Source: Candidatus Poseidoniales archaeon (GTDB lineage: Archaea; Thermoplasmatota; Poseidoniia; Poseidoniales; Poseidoniaceae). From it: a DNA stretch of 41,507 nucleotides. Below, one piece after another: positions 8,272-15,598 of the stretch. Position numbers and translations under genes: made by a program. A model generated the notes under the pieces. That model had not been told where the DNA came from. It ran no database searches and saw only the letters and a program-made list of their open reading frames with translations. Within the stretch, counting starts at the first letter, position 1, and every line of letters starts with the position of its first letter. The stretch lies in the NCBI GenBank assembly GCA_003602415.1, contig QQSK01000016.1, positions 1-41,507 of the forward strand. Direction: 5' to 3'.

Positions 8272-9357
8272 TCATCGCCCTCTACGGCCGCCGCGTCTAC
8301 CGCCACGACCTCCGCCGCCACCGCCGCCACGGCCTCCGCCGCCACCACCGCCGCTACGACCGCCACCACTGCGGCCGCCACCAGATGACCTTCGCGAAGG
8401 GCTACTTCCGCCGCCTCTAGACTGGCGGCTTGGAGATGAAGGAGTAGAGTCGTTATTGTGATGGTGGTGATGCACCTCAGTGTGAGAATGACCATATCCG
8501 TACGGGTCATAGTATGGATCGTTATAGCCCCCTCTTCTGAAGAATCTCTGTCTAAATCCTGGTCCGCCAGAATTTCCAGCTCTTGAAGTGAGGAAAATCA
8601 AACCTACAACAATTCCTCCAGCCAATAAGCAACATATCCCTCCGAAAATCAAGTCCATGGCGCTAGCATCATCAATACCATATTCGTCATCTTGTTGGGA
8701 ATTGCGCTCACATTGTGGTGGGTCTACATATCCGTCATTTTCATACCAAAAATCGTCGATTCCAAATGTTATATCCTCTGAAACGATAGTTAGGCCTCCT
8801 GCCCAATCACCGTTGTCGAAATTAGAATCCGCAGATGAGCCCACTCCATCGAATACGTACATGTAGTCATCCCAAAAACATCCCAATGAATACCACCATG
8901 ACCAGGAGCCTGATTGGTTGGTGGAGAGAAGTAACAAAACACCATCTTTCCATTCGTTCCCCGAGTCTAGGCGCCATTCATCATAAAGCGCTTCAGTAAA
9001 TTCTCTCACGCTTAGAGGCGATTCACTCGATTGATTGGAGCTTTCATTACCTGTACCATTATCTGAATCGTTTTCTGAATTATCACTGGATTGGTAATCG
9101 GCTGTTGAATTGATAATTACAACGATTACATTTGTTCCCCATCCGTCGGATAGCTCCCTTGAAATCTGTTCCAAATCTTGTTCTTCAGATTCATTGAGAA
9201 CTTCGGCATCATCGATTACGAAGGAATTATCATCATCTGGGAATGTTGTTTCAGCACTTACTGAAGGTGCAAACAGTATGGCAATGATCAAGATTGAAAT
9301 TGTAAATTTCAAACCATGCAGGCATTCAGAATTAGACACTGATGTGTTCTTATCCAT
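8272..9357 (-). CDS. TPM-domain secreted/membrane protein with Gly-rich tail
   Basis: A member of the TPM (Psb32/TLP18.3/MOLO-1, YgcG) family. It has a signal peptide or anchor helix (KFTISILIIAILFAPSVSA), then the TPM pattern: FVIDDAEVLNESEEQDLEQI and a strand GTNVIVVIIN, an Asp/Ser/Asn insert with sequons, REFTEALYDEW, and WKDGVLLLLS. A transmembrane helix follows (about GICCLLAGGIVVGLIFLTS), then a tail with His runs (HHHHH), Ser/Arg and nearly pure Gly/Arg, which is common in YgcG relatives. The family is linked to membrane-protein and photosystem maintenance; the role here is not known. ATG 9357 is chosen because it gives the signal peptide. Its stop lies 1 bp from the convergent ATP-grasp stop. 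Confidence 0.8.
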   Translation of the reverse strand: MDKNTSVSNSECLHGLKFTISILIIAILFAPSVSAETTFPDDDNSFVIDDAEVLNESEEQDLEQISRELSDGWGTNVIVVIINSTADYQSSDNSENDSDNGTGNESSNQSSESPLSVREFTEALYDEWRLDSGNEWKDGVLLLLSTNQSGSWSWWYSLGCFWDDYMYVFDGVGSSADSNFDNGDWAGGLTIVSEDITFGIDDFWYENDGYVDPPQCERNSQQDDEYGIDDASAMDLIFGGICCLLAGGIVVGLIFLTSRAGNSGGPGFRQRFFRRGGYNDPYYDPYGYGHSHTEVHHHHHNNDSTPSSPSRQSRGGGSSPSRRSSGGGRSGGGRSGGGGGGGRGGGGGGGRGGRRGGRRGR

Positions 9358-9434
9358 ACTTAATCCTATCAAGACATGCAGATAGCCTTTGGCCCAAATA
9401 TTCTGAAAAAATGAACAATATGTTGCATCTTCAT

Positions 9435-9659
9435 CTATGACAGAGGAACCAATTCGTATATGTTTTGTATCAATACAATGATTGCCGCTAGTGTCCAAAT
9501 TGCCATATTTAGCATCGCTTGCAAGAAAATCGAGATCAGCACAAAACACCAGATTATTGCACCAATTATCTGGTCTAAGTCATACCATGAAAAAGTTCCA
9601 AGGAATTCGAAAAAGGATAGAATGTAATTCATCATCATTTCAACACATCCTAAATCCAT
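9435..9659 (-). CDS. Small membrane protein (about 74 aa)
   Basis: Hydrophobic protein with two likely transmembrane helices (about residues 12-25 with 31-64 forming one or two more). No recognised family. The first ATG (9659) overlaps the preceding gene's end by 10 bp; an ATG at 9638 preceded by AGGATGTGTTGAA gives a better ribosome-binding arrangement and a 67-aa product. It is the second of two tiny membrane-protein genes placed head to tail before the TPM gene, so the three may form one transcript. Confidence 0.55.
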   Translation of the reverse strand: MDLGCVEMMMNYILSFFEFLGTFSWYDLDQIIGAIIWCFVLISIFLQAMLNMAIWTLAAIIVLIQNIYELVPLS

Positions 9660-9904
9660 GGAACTGGCACAGGTCGTCCAATCAATCCCATGAAAATTCT
9701 GTAAATGAGAGTGATTGGATAAACGATCAATACTAAGAAAATCATCAATAAAGTCTCGATTATTATTCCTGGGTCTGTGGTAGTGGAAATCTCTGAGAAT
9801 TTTACATTTAACATACTTAGGAATCCGCTTGATGAGGGATCAATTGTTGCAATTAATTCTAGAATATTGCAAAGTATCAGATTAAGTGTGTTCATGTTGC
9901 TCAC
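9650..9904 (-). CDS. Small membrane protein (about 84 aa)
   Basis: A short protein with an N-terminal hydrophobic stretch and a strong transmembrane helix near residues 48-72 (IIETLLMIFLVLIVYPITLIY is the core region), ending in GRPVPVPWI. No family recognised. The annotated start is a GTG at 9904; an ATG three codons later (9895) is equally plausible. A TATA-like box lies about 25-36 bp upstream. The end overlaps the next small gene by 10 bp, which suggests translational coupling. Confidence 0.55.
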   Translation of the reverse strand: MSNMNTLNLILCNILELIATIDPSSSGFLSMLNVKFSEISTTTDPGIIIETLLMIFLVLIVYPITLIYRIFMGLIGRPVPVPWI

Positions 9905-9928
9905 TAATTTCTGGTATCGCTGTCTGAC

Positions 9929-9940
9929 TTATAATAAAAA
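9929..9940 (-). promoter_or_regulatory. TATA-box-like element upstream of the small membrane protein pair
   Basis: On the minus strand the sequence TTTTTATTATAA lies 25-36 bp upstream of the GTG at 9904 (or 34-45 bp from the ATG at 9895). This is the composition and spacing expected for an archaeal TATA box driving a short-leader transcript. The gap between the NERD gene's stop (9957) and this start is only 52 bp, so the element is well placed. Confidence 0.4.
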
Positions 9941-9956
9941 TCCCGGATTAGCCATT

Positions 9957-11177
9957 CTAATCAAGAGGTTTGACTTGATATTTTATCTGGCCTCGGATTT
10001 CTTTAACTGCAGTTATCTCTACATCAAATTGTTTGCCAACGGTGAAAAACATGTCTCGCATATTCCATTCGAACTTGGTGATTTTGTTAGAGAAACACAT
10101 ACCGGTGTTCGAACTATCCAAACGGAAAAATATTCCGTCTTTATGATGAAAATCAACTGTTGCGTTGTTGATTATTTGGCCTACCTCGTAAACAATATCG
10201 CCATCCTCTTGGATTAACTTGGACTCATCCTCTGAAATATCTAGATATAGGGATATGTTTTTCCAATCTGGTATTTGTTGGTATCCAAAAATGCATGAAT
10301 CAATCTCATAAATCTGATATTCAATCTTCTTCTTTTCCGTACCGGGAAGTTGAATTTGTATTATGGTCTCATTTGGGATCTGGATAAGAGACTTACCGCC
10401 TTCATTATCTAATGATTCTGCAAAAAATTTAGGGCCAAAAATTAATGTTGAAAACCATCCTCTTTCATTGAAAAAACGTAATTTAGAATATTTTGTTCTC
10501 CATTCTTTAACCTCATCGCAGTAAATGATATCTCCCTCAACACTACCTCCATTTGTTAGCAGAATTTTGTCCCAAGTTCCGCACATTTCCAATGCTTTAC
10601 AGATTGCATCTAATTTCTCTGGCTGCAAATAAGTTACATCAGTTCGTTTGGTGGATACAAATTTCTTAATATCACCAATTTTGGTAAAAACTGAACTGGT
10701 TGTATAGCGTTTGCCTGCCGTGACAGAATCATCGATCTTACCTGAACCTAATAACGCTAGGTTTGTATGGATTTCAACATCCTTCAAGTCAACACCAATT
10801 TGTCTCAGAATATTTGTTAACCTTTTTTTCGAATCATCAAGAATGGTAAAATTCCAGCCTCTAAGTTCATCGTTCTGAAGTAAATCGCCATTTTCATTCA
10901 TCGAAATGGTTCCTGAATAATTCTTGACTTCAATAAGGCAAATTTTGTCCGAGCAAACTACAATCAAGTCAACTTCTCTTCGGCTCAATCCACCTTCTAT
11001 TTTGCTAAGACGCGTGGAATGGTATACAGCATAAACTGTGTCAACTTTGGATAAGCTTCTATACAAATCTAATTCTTTCCTTGTCCCGGCGCGCTTGAGT
11101 TCGTCTTGTTTCGAGAAATTATTTACAGAATACTGTTTTTGGGCTTTCAATAATCTGTAATTTTTCAGCAAACCCAT
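9957..11177 (-). CDS. NERD (nuclease-related) domain protein, 406 aa
   Basis: The N-terminal part (about residues 30-150) matches the NERD domain, a PD-(D/E)xK-like fold proposed to act on DNA. E35 sits in GTRKELDLYRSL, D70 in SRREVDLIVV and the E-x-K pair in ICLIEVKNYSG (E83, K85), so the putative catalytic residues are intact. The remaining 250 residues are not recognised; they look beta-rich, with no transmembrane helix. The gene is visibly more A+T-rich than its neighbours and stands next to a tyrosine recombinase, which may point to later acquisition. NERD proteins appear in varied contexts including plasmids and defence islands; the role here cannot be assigned. Confidence 0.8.
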   Translation of the reverse strand: MGLLKNYRLLKAQKQYSVNNFSKQDELKRAGTRKELDLYRSLSKVDTVYAVYHSTRLSKIEGGLSRREVDLIVVCSDKICLIEVKNYSGTISMNENGDLLQNDELRGWNFTILDDSKKRLTNILRQIGVDLKDVEIHTNLALLGSGKIDDSVTAGKRYTTSSVFTKIGDIKKFVSTKRTDVTYLQPEKLDAICKALEMCGTWDKILLTNGGSVEGDIIYCDEVKEWRTKYSKLRFFNERGWFSTLIFGPKFFAESLDNEGGKSLIQIPNETIIQIQLPGTEKKKIEYQIYEIDSCIFGYQQIPDWKNISLYLDISEDESKLIQEDGDIVYEVGQIINNATVDFHHKDGIFFRLDSSNTGMCFSNKITKFEWNMRDMFFTVGKQFDVEITAVKEIRGQIKYQVKPLD

Positions 11178-11338
11178 GATGGTTTGATGATACGCTGGTT
11201 CAAGAAGGTTTCTTGTGAATTTTTGATTGGTTACTAAATTATTATCAGGTGATTGGAATTATGATTTTTTACCATTTCATCACATCGAATGAGGGATAAC
11301 GCGCGAAGCCTTCATATCTTGGATGCCTGAACCAACAC
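11178..11338. other. Intergenic region between NERD and Xer, probable promoters
   Basis: This stretch separates the divergently oriented NERD and Xer genes. The first 100 bp are A+T-rich, with candidate TATA-like tracts near 11233-11247 (for the minus-strand NERD gene) and 11257-11270 (AATTATGATTTTTT, for the plus strand). From about 11285 the composition turns G+C-rich and leads into the hairpin-dense segment listed separately. I see no convincing protein start in it. Confidence 0.3.
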
Positions 11339-11488
11339 TGTCCTTCGGGACACGGGATGCACAGCTGCCTCGGCAGCAGGCGGTGACGCCAATGAGAACA
11401 AGGCCAAACAAGGCAAAGCACAGGGCAGTACAGCAAAGACTGTACGGAGAAGGTCCAGTGCTACCGCCGCGTCTTCTACACAGAGGAC
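11339..11488 (+). ncRNA. Candidate structured RNA (five hairpins) upstream of Xer
   Basis: A G+C-rich island in an A+T-rich neighbourhood. Five perfect hairpins follow one another: 11339-11352 (UGUCC/GGACA, loop UUCG), 11364-11377 (GCUGC/GCAGC, loop CUCG), 11379-11390 (GGCG/CGCC, loop GUGA), 11428-11445 (GUACAG/CUGUAC, 6-nt loop) and 11471-11488 (GUCUUCU/AGAGGAC with one G-U, loop ACAC). Stable tetraloops of the UUCG and GNRA types are typical of real RNA. Both strands happen to be open here, but the translations look arbitrary. I could not match it to SRP RNA (no helix-8 motif) or RNase P RNA (no CR-I/CR-V pair). It could be a stand-alone RNA, a leader of the xer mRNA, or an integration-site remnant. 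Strand is inferred from the plus-strand gene. Confidence 0.4.
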
Positions 11489-12399
11489 ATTTACCATGGC
11501 TTGGCACGTATCAAACTCAACTGCGAACCGAAGGGAAATCCGTCAATACGCAGAAATCATACATGATTGGGCTTAGGCACTTAATCGAAACTCCATTGCC
11601 TGGAGAAGACATTCTTTCTGAATTCGAGAGAGATTCGATGAATATCGAACAATTACTCGAAAGGATTGACCCATTCAATGGCAGACTTGACCTTTGGGTT
11701 CAATCTATGGTTGATAGATCTCCTTCAACCGTAAAGGCCAGACTTGCTGCAGCAAATCATCTAATCAATTGGTTAGGACAGAAGTGGCCAGAACATTTGG
11801 TCCGACCAAAAAGTGGCAAGAAATTACCTCGAACACTTACCAGTAGAGAATTGACTATGGTCAAAGAGGCTGCATCTTGTAGTGAAGACCCTCTCGCAAA
11901 TCTAGTCGTTACTATGATTCTTGATACGGGTTTACGCGTTAGTGAATTGTGTGACTTGAATATCTCAGATATTGATCTAGCGGACCATTCGGCTATGGTT
12001 AGAGACGGTAAAGGCGGCAAAGACAGGTTAGTATTGTTCACTGAATCTACTGTTTCAAGAATTCAGGCATGGTTACCGATTAGAGAATCTCGTAATTCCG
12101 ATGCTGAAACATTATTGGTCACTAAAAGTGGAACTCCATTACAGTCTAGAACCGTTCAAAGATTGATGGATAGACTTGCAGACGAAGCCGAAATCCCTAG
12201 GGGAAGATTAACGCCACACGTACTGAGGCATAATTTCGCAACAGGCCTACTTGAAAGAGGAGCTGATTTAGTCAGTATTCAGAGATTATTAGGCCATGCA
12301 AGTATTGCTACGACCAGAGTTTATCTTGAGATCAGTGACCAGACACTACGTGAAATTTACAAGCGTGCACAGTCCATTGATATCGAAGAAGATTCATGA
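11458..12399 (+). CDS. xerA: Xer-type tyrosine recombinase
   Basis: A site-specific recombinase with an N-terminal core-binding domain (about residues 13-110, with GKSVNTQKSYMIGLRHLI) and a C-terminal catalytic domain. Numbered from 11458 the full set of active residues is visible: R160 in DTGLRVSEL, the lysine hairpin KGGKDR, H254-x-x-R257 in HVLRHNFAT, H280 in LLGHASIATT and the nucleophile Y289. The length, 313 aa, fits XerA, the archaeal enzyme that resolves chromosome dimers at a dif-like site; a mobile integrase is the alternative. The frame stays open to 11323 and has an ATG at 11392, but that stretch is the hairpin-rich island; the GTG at 11458 has GGAG and AGG upstream. The start is therefore uncertain. 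Confidence 0.85.
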   Translation: MLPPRLLHRGHLPWLGTYQTQLRTEGKSVNTQKSYMIGLRHLIETPLPGEDILSEFERDSMNIEQLLERIDPFNGRLDLWVQSMVDRSPSTVKARLAAANHLINWLGQKWPEHLVRPKSGKKLPRTLTSRELTMVKEAASCSEDPLANLVVTMILDTGLRVSELCDLNISDIDLADHSAMVRDGKGGKDRLVLFTESTVSRIQAWLPIRESRNSDAETLLVTKSGTPLQSRTVQRLMDRLADEAEIPRGRLTPHVLRHNFATGLLERGADLVSIQRLLGHASIATTRVYLEISDQTLREIYKRAQSIDIEEDS

Positions 12400-12576
12400 T
12401 TTGGCCTTTTTTCGCTTCTCGATTTTAGAAGGCCCTGTCCATTCTCTATGGCTGGTAACCTTGTAACCATCATGTCCTTCTATTGGACAATGCTTGCCAC
12501 TACGGCATCTCGAACAATTTCCTTTAGATGGAAGTTCGACAACCTTGCGCAGCTTACCGTACTTACGCCTTGGCAT
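12394..12576 (-). CDS. Small basic protein with a Cys cluster (60 aa)
   Basis: A short, strongly basic protein beginning MPRRKYGKLRKVVEL. In the middle it has CSRCRSGKHC followed by a His in PIEGHDG, a C-x2-C-x5-C plus H arrangement that could bind zinc. The tail is lysine-rich (KIEKRKKAKS). I do not recognise a family; a nucleic-acid-binding role is an inference from charge and the Cys cluster. An in-frame ATG at 12654 would overlap the upstream gene by 35 bp, so I prefer 12576, which has AAGG eight bases upstream. Its stop overlaps the xer stop by 6 bp. Confidence 0.65.
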   Translation of the reverse strand: MPRRKYGKLRKVVELPSKGNCSRCRSGKHCPIEGHDGYKVTSHREWTGPSKIEKRKKAKS

Positions 12577-12619
12577 AGCACTGCCTTGCAATGAAGGTCT
12601 TACAATATAGCGGTCAAAA

Positions 12620-13102
12620 TCATGATTTTTTACGGAACCATGCCATTCCTTCAACAGATTTTGGAATCTTCAATGTTTTTCCTTTTCGGCCATCTTTGGA
12701 TTTTTCTGTCTTTACTTTATTCCCGCCATCGTTTCCTTTGACGGTCTTAGCTGCGACTTTTTTGCTGGAAGCAACTGCTTTGGAAGCTGTTGATTTTGTC
12801 TTAGCCGCTGCTTTCTTAGCAGTGGATTTAACTTTAGAAGCGGCTGATTTTGTCTTTGTTGCTGCTTTCTTAGCAGTGGATTTTGCTTTTGATTTTGCTT
12901 TAGCAGTCTTGTTTACAGCATCAAGCAATTTTTTGGAAATTGCAGCGCTCAGCCCAGCTTTTGCCAATCCTTTCATTCCGGCTTTTTTCACGCCAGAAGC
13001 AGATTTAATTCCAGAATCACTGAGTTTTTTGGCTGTTGCTTTACCTACTCCTGGTAAAGCCATCAATGCTGCGAGAGGGTCTTTCTTCGGCTTAGCGGCC
13101 AT
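12620..13102 (-). CDS. HhH protein with histone-H1-like Lys/Ala/Ser tail
   Basis: The first 60 residues form a helix-hairpin-helix module (LMALPGVGKATAKKLSDSGI and a second, weaker copy GLAKAGLSAAISKKLLDAV), the kind used for sequence-independent DNA contact. From about residue 65 to 130 the protein becomes a Lys/Ala/Thr/Ser repeat with units such as STAKKAAAKTKSTASK, similar in composition to histone H1 tails. The end is basic (DGRKGKTLKIPKSVEG, AWFRKKS). It is probably a nucleoid-associated or chromatin-condensing protein. ATG 13102 has GGTGA upstream. The tail DNA contains imperfect direct repeats. Confidence 0.75.
   Translation of the reverse strand: MAAKPKKDPLAALMALPGVGKATAKKLSDSGIKSASGVKKAGMKGLAKAGLSAAISKKLLDAVNKTAKAKSKAKSTAKKAATKTKSAASKVKSTAKKAAAKTKSTASKAVASSKKVAAKTVKGNDGGNKVKTEKSKDGRKGKTLKIPKSVEGMAWFRKKS
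12792..12883. repeat. Imperfect direct repeats in the H1-like tail coding region
   Basis: Two 38-bp copies (12792-12829 and 12846-12883) differ only in a short block of up to four bases near their middle. The offset is 54 bp (18 codons), so repeat gain or loss keeps the frame. They encode the Lys/Ala tail units of the HhH protein. Confidence 0.7.
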
Positions 13103-13193
13103 ATCTTCACCTGACCTTCCATGTAAGGCCCCCATGATGAACCCTTCTCCTATCAGGGGTATTTTGAAGGCTTAGCCATGACCAGTACCTAAC

Positions 13194-13919
13194 ATGCAGG
13201 AAGGACTAGACCCGCTAAAATCCGTCCTTTTCGCTCAAGTTAGAGATGCCGGGCCCACTCATGGATACGACCAGGAGGGTTTCTTGAGACCAAGTGCTCA
13301 TCCTGCAAATATTTCAACGGTATATTTGGGAGATATTGCTCGAACATTGTTGAAAGTAATTCAAGGTAACAGCACTCCCGTGATGGATAAGAAGCCTGGC
13401 TTTGATGAACAAACGTGGAGCTTTTCTTGCCAAGCAGGAGATATCTCAATTACTGTTGACAGTTATTCATACTGGGGTTTTGGATTACTGACTAGGTGTT
13501 ATGCTAACACGATTATTCTAGAAGGGCCATTGAATGAAAGAGCCAGCATCATATTCGACCTTGTAGCATCTTTATCTCACAAACCTTGGGAATTTTCCCG
13601 CAATGGCAAATTCAATTCTAAGGTCAGCAATATTCAATTCAACCAAAATCATTGGACTGAACATATTCAGCATGCAAAGGAAGAGTTGAATGAACTAATC
13701 GAGCACACTCTACTGGCAAAAGGAGATTCTGAAGATATTGAAATTGCTAGAAACGCATTAGCGGATGATAACGCACCAGCTGTGATGAGGGCATTGGCAA
13801 GAATTGAGGCTGAATCTATTGATGTTGAAGTTGAAGATGTTATTCCAGATGGTCAAATACTGAAAATTGACGATGATGAGATTCCGTTCGTCGATTTGTC
13901 TTCAAATGAAGAAGAATGA
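13194..13919 (+). CDS. Hypothetical protein (241 aa)
   Basis: I do not recognise this family. The protein is soluble and acidic toward its end. The N-terminal half has mixed strands and Gly/Tyr/Trp-rich segments (DSYSYWGFGLLTRCY), followed by a helical region with LNERASIIFDLVASL. Residues 160-215 look like a helical hairpin (AKEELNELIEHTLLAKG, IEIARNALADDNAPAVMRAL), and the tail is strongly acidic (IDDDEIPFVDLSSNEEE). It lies 42 bp upstream of Sec61-beta on the same strand, so co-transcription is possible, but nothing else ties it to secretion. Confidence 0.7.
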   Translation: MQEGLDPLKSVLFAQVRDAGPTHGYDQEGFLRPSAHPANISTVYLGDIARTLLKVIQGNSTPVMDKKPGFDEQTWSFSCQAGDISITVDSYSYWGFGLLTRCYANTIILEGPLNERASIIFDLVASLSHKPWEFSRNGKFNSKVSNIQFNQNHWTEHIQHAKEELNELIEHTLLAKGDSEDIEIARNALADDNAPAVMRALARIEAESIDVEVEDVIPDGQILKIDDDEIPFVDLSSNEEE

Positions 13920-13961
13920 GCGCGCGTCGCGTTCATAAAGGAAATCATAGTCGGCGAGAAC

Positions 13962-14144
13962 ATGGCAAAGAAAGACGGCGGCGGTATTCAGCAAGCTGCA
14001 GGTCTGATTCGATACTTCGATGAAGAATCGGAAGACGCATGGAAAATCACACCTAGACAAGTGTATCTAGCTTGTATTGGATTATCCGGTTTCATCTACC
14101 TCATCAATGAGGGAGTTGTTGGCTGGATTATGGGTATGTTCTGA
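13962..14144 (+). CDS. secG: Preprotein translocase subunit Sec61-beta (SecG)
   Basis: The smallest subunit of the archaeal SecYE-beta channel. It has 60 residues, with a flexible N-terminus (MAKKDGGGIQQAAGLIRYFD), the conserved AGLIRYFDEES block, TPRQV just before the helix, and one C-terminal transmembrane segment (residues 38-58, VYLACIGLSGFIYLI). This order matches archaeal Sec61-beta closely. It converges on the next gene with no space between the stop codons. Confidence 0.9.
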   Translation: MAKKDGGGIQQAAGLIRYFDEESEDAWKITPRQVYLACIGLSGFIYLINEGVVGWIMGMF

Positions 14145-14516
14145 TTACCTTAGAGGTTCAATCAACACAACTGAACCTTCGGTTCGAGCCATTCCTTGAG
14201 CAACTTGCATTGCTGTTTCTAAATCTAAAGTCGCTCCTAGCGTTCTAGGTCCATCTGTTTCATGAACGATCAATCTGTGAGTTAGATGTGTCAATGTTTC
14301 TTGGCTTATCCTCTCGAAAACCCATTTTTCATTTTCGATTCTAACCATCGCAGGAACCTCGACAAGAGGCCCCATATCGTCACCGGTAATCTTTGTTCTA
14401 CCGCTCAGTCCTTGTAAATCTGCTAGTGGCTTCCAGGACCTTCTTTTTGTCCTCAAAGTCAATTTGTTCTTGTGGCTTACGCCTTCTCTAAATGCTCTTC
14501 CCATCAGGATCCCCAT
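14145..14516 (-). CDS. Hypothetical basic protein (123 aa)
   Basis: Not recognised. The N-terminal third is basic (RAFREGVSHKNKLTLRTKRRSW), the centre is beta-rich (PLVEVPAMVRIENEKWVF), and the C-terminal part ends in a helix plus strand (LDLETAMQVAQGMARTEGSVVLIEP). ATGs occur at 14516 and 14504. A perfect 8-bp inverted repeat lies just 2 bp upstream of the first, so if translation begins there the ribosome site would be folded. It is transcribed in the same direction as the membrane protein gene upstream. Confidence 0.6.
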   Translation of the reverse strand: MGILMGRAFREGVSHKNKLTLRTKRRSWKPLADLQGLSGRTKITGDDMGPLVEVPAMVRIENEKWVFERISQETLTHLTHRLIVHETDGPRTLGATLDLETAMQVAQGMARTEGSVVLIEPLR

Positions 14517-14518
14517 CC

Positions 14519-14538
14519 TTGGAGAATTACTTCTCCAA
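14519..14538. promoter_or_regulatory. Perfect 8-bp inverted repeat upstream of 14145-14516 gene
   Basis: TTGGAGAA and TTCTCCAA face each other across the four bases TTAC. The element ends 2 bp before the ATG at 14516 and 52 bp after the stop of the membrane protein gene. It could be an operator-like palindrome or an mRNA hairpin that controls translation. No T-run is present. Confidence 0.4.
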
Positions 14539-14589
14539 ATCGCAATCGGATTTTATCCATTCATAAGAGTTGGGGGGACTTCCCATTTC

Positions 14590-15528
14590 TTAGATTGGTT
14601 TTGGCTTACTTTTTTCTAAAACCAAAGGCGAAGAAATTGAGATCGTTAGGGCTAACAATATTCCAACCAATACATGTCCTGATAAATCGGTTTGAATACA
14701 CAGAATAATCGGGCTGAATGCAATACCACTACGCCAGCCCCAGGCTTCTGGTCGAGGGTGTGAATCAAAACCAAGAAGAGGCAATAGCATTCCAATAAGG
14801 CCAAGGCCTGTTACCGAAGCTGTCAACCATAGTGCAACTGCAACCGCTCCGTCTCCATCTCCAATACGATTCACCTGAGACACGGTTGCATATGTGATTG
14901 CATAAATCAGAGCGATGCCAACAATTGTCGAAAATGCCAAAGCGTTTGCTCGTCCTTCTCCAGCACCCAATTTCGAATTGATTTTATTTTCCAGGAATGG
15001 CATAAGTCCGATAAAAGTCATTGAGATAATTACTACAAACAATTCTCCAGACAATAATAAATCAGCCCATATCAACAAAACCGCAAGAATTGCGATAGCA
15101 TACAATGCGCGTTGATTTTCGAATGAAATGGAGATGAAAATTAACTGGGCAAGTAAAATTCCAATGAATACTGATTGTATAAAGGCCTGAATACTCGATG
15201 AAAAGGAATACTCGTGTATTGTTTGATTTATTCCATCTTCAGGATACATGGTTAACAATAATACAAGGGTGATTATCCCAGAATAACCGTTGAGAAATTT
15301 CCTTGGAAGATTTTTGTTTACATAATATTGAGTGGAGATACATAACACGCTTACAATCACTAATACCGATCCTCCGGATTGATGAATTGTTTCAAATGGT
15401 GTTTGGACAAATGCAAGGATTGTAAACACCGCAGTTAGACTTGCTAACCACTTGCCCTTTTCCAGCAATGTTGAGAGAATCATCGACAAGGCAGAGATGA
15501 AAGCGAGTGTCGCCAAGGTTTCTGCCAT
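14590..15528 (-). CDS. Polytopic membrane protein, unknown function (312 aa)
   Basis: A very hydrophobic protein with about ten or eleven transmembrane helices spread over its full length and short polar loops; the C-terminus is a short basic tail (KSKPKPI). I see no transporter, permease or glycosyltransferase motif, so no function is given. The chosen ATG at 15528 begins MAETLATLAFISALS at the first helix; the frame stays open to 15873, but that part is antisense to the methyltransferase gene and low in protein character. A divergent promoter region of 70 bp separates it from 15599. Confidence 0.7.
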   Translation of the reverse strand: MAETLATLAFISALSMILSTLLEKGKWLASLTAVFTILAFVQTPFETIHQSGGSVLVIVSVLCISTQYYVNKNLPRKFLNGYSGIITLVLLLTMYPEDGINQTIHEYSFSSSIQAFIQSVFIGILLAQLIFISISFENQRALYAIAILAVLLIWADLLLSGELFVVIISMTFIGLMPFLENKINSKLGAGEGRANALAFSTIVGIALIYAITYATVSQVNRIGDGDGAVAVALWLTASVTGLGLIGMLLPLLGFDSHPRPEAWGWRSGIAFSPIILCIQTDLSGHVLVGILLALTISISSPLVLEKSKPKPI

Positions 15529-15598
15529 GACACGCCCACGGGCAACTCTCCCATTAGACTTGCACAAGCAACAAGAGTGAGAGACCTGACCCCTCGCC

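Noticed and set aside
8190-8510. Open frames on both strands through the Gly/Arg-coding tail, including a Pro/Arg-rich one
   Set aside because: They arise from GC-rich triplet repeats that encode the Gly-rich tail of the TPM protein; translations are low-complexity with no start context.
9777-10217. Plus-strand open frame of 146 codons
   Set aside because: It is antisense to the well-supported NERD gene and the small membrane protein, with no recognisable protein features.
11339-11488. RNase P RNA or SRP RNA
   Set aside because: I could not find the universal P4-forming blocks of RNase P or the helix-8 motif of SRP RNA, so I keep it as an unassigned candidate RNA.
11280-11507. Minus-strand open frames with many Cys
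   Set aside because: They coincide with the GC-rich hairpin segment; the Cys-rich translation is what GC-rich hairpin DNA gives by chance.
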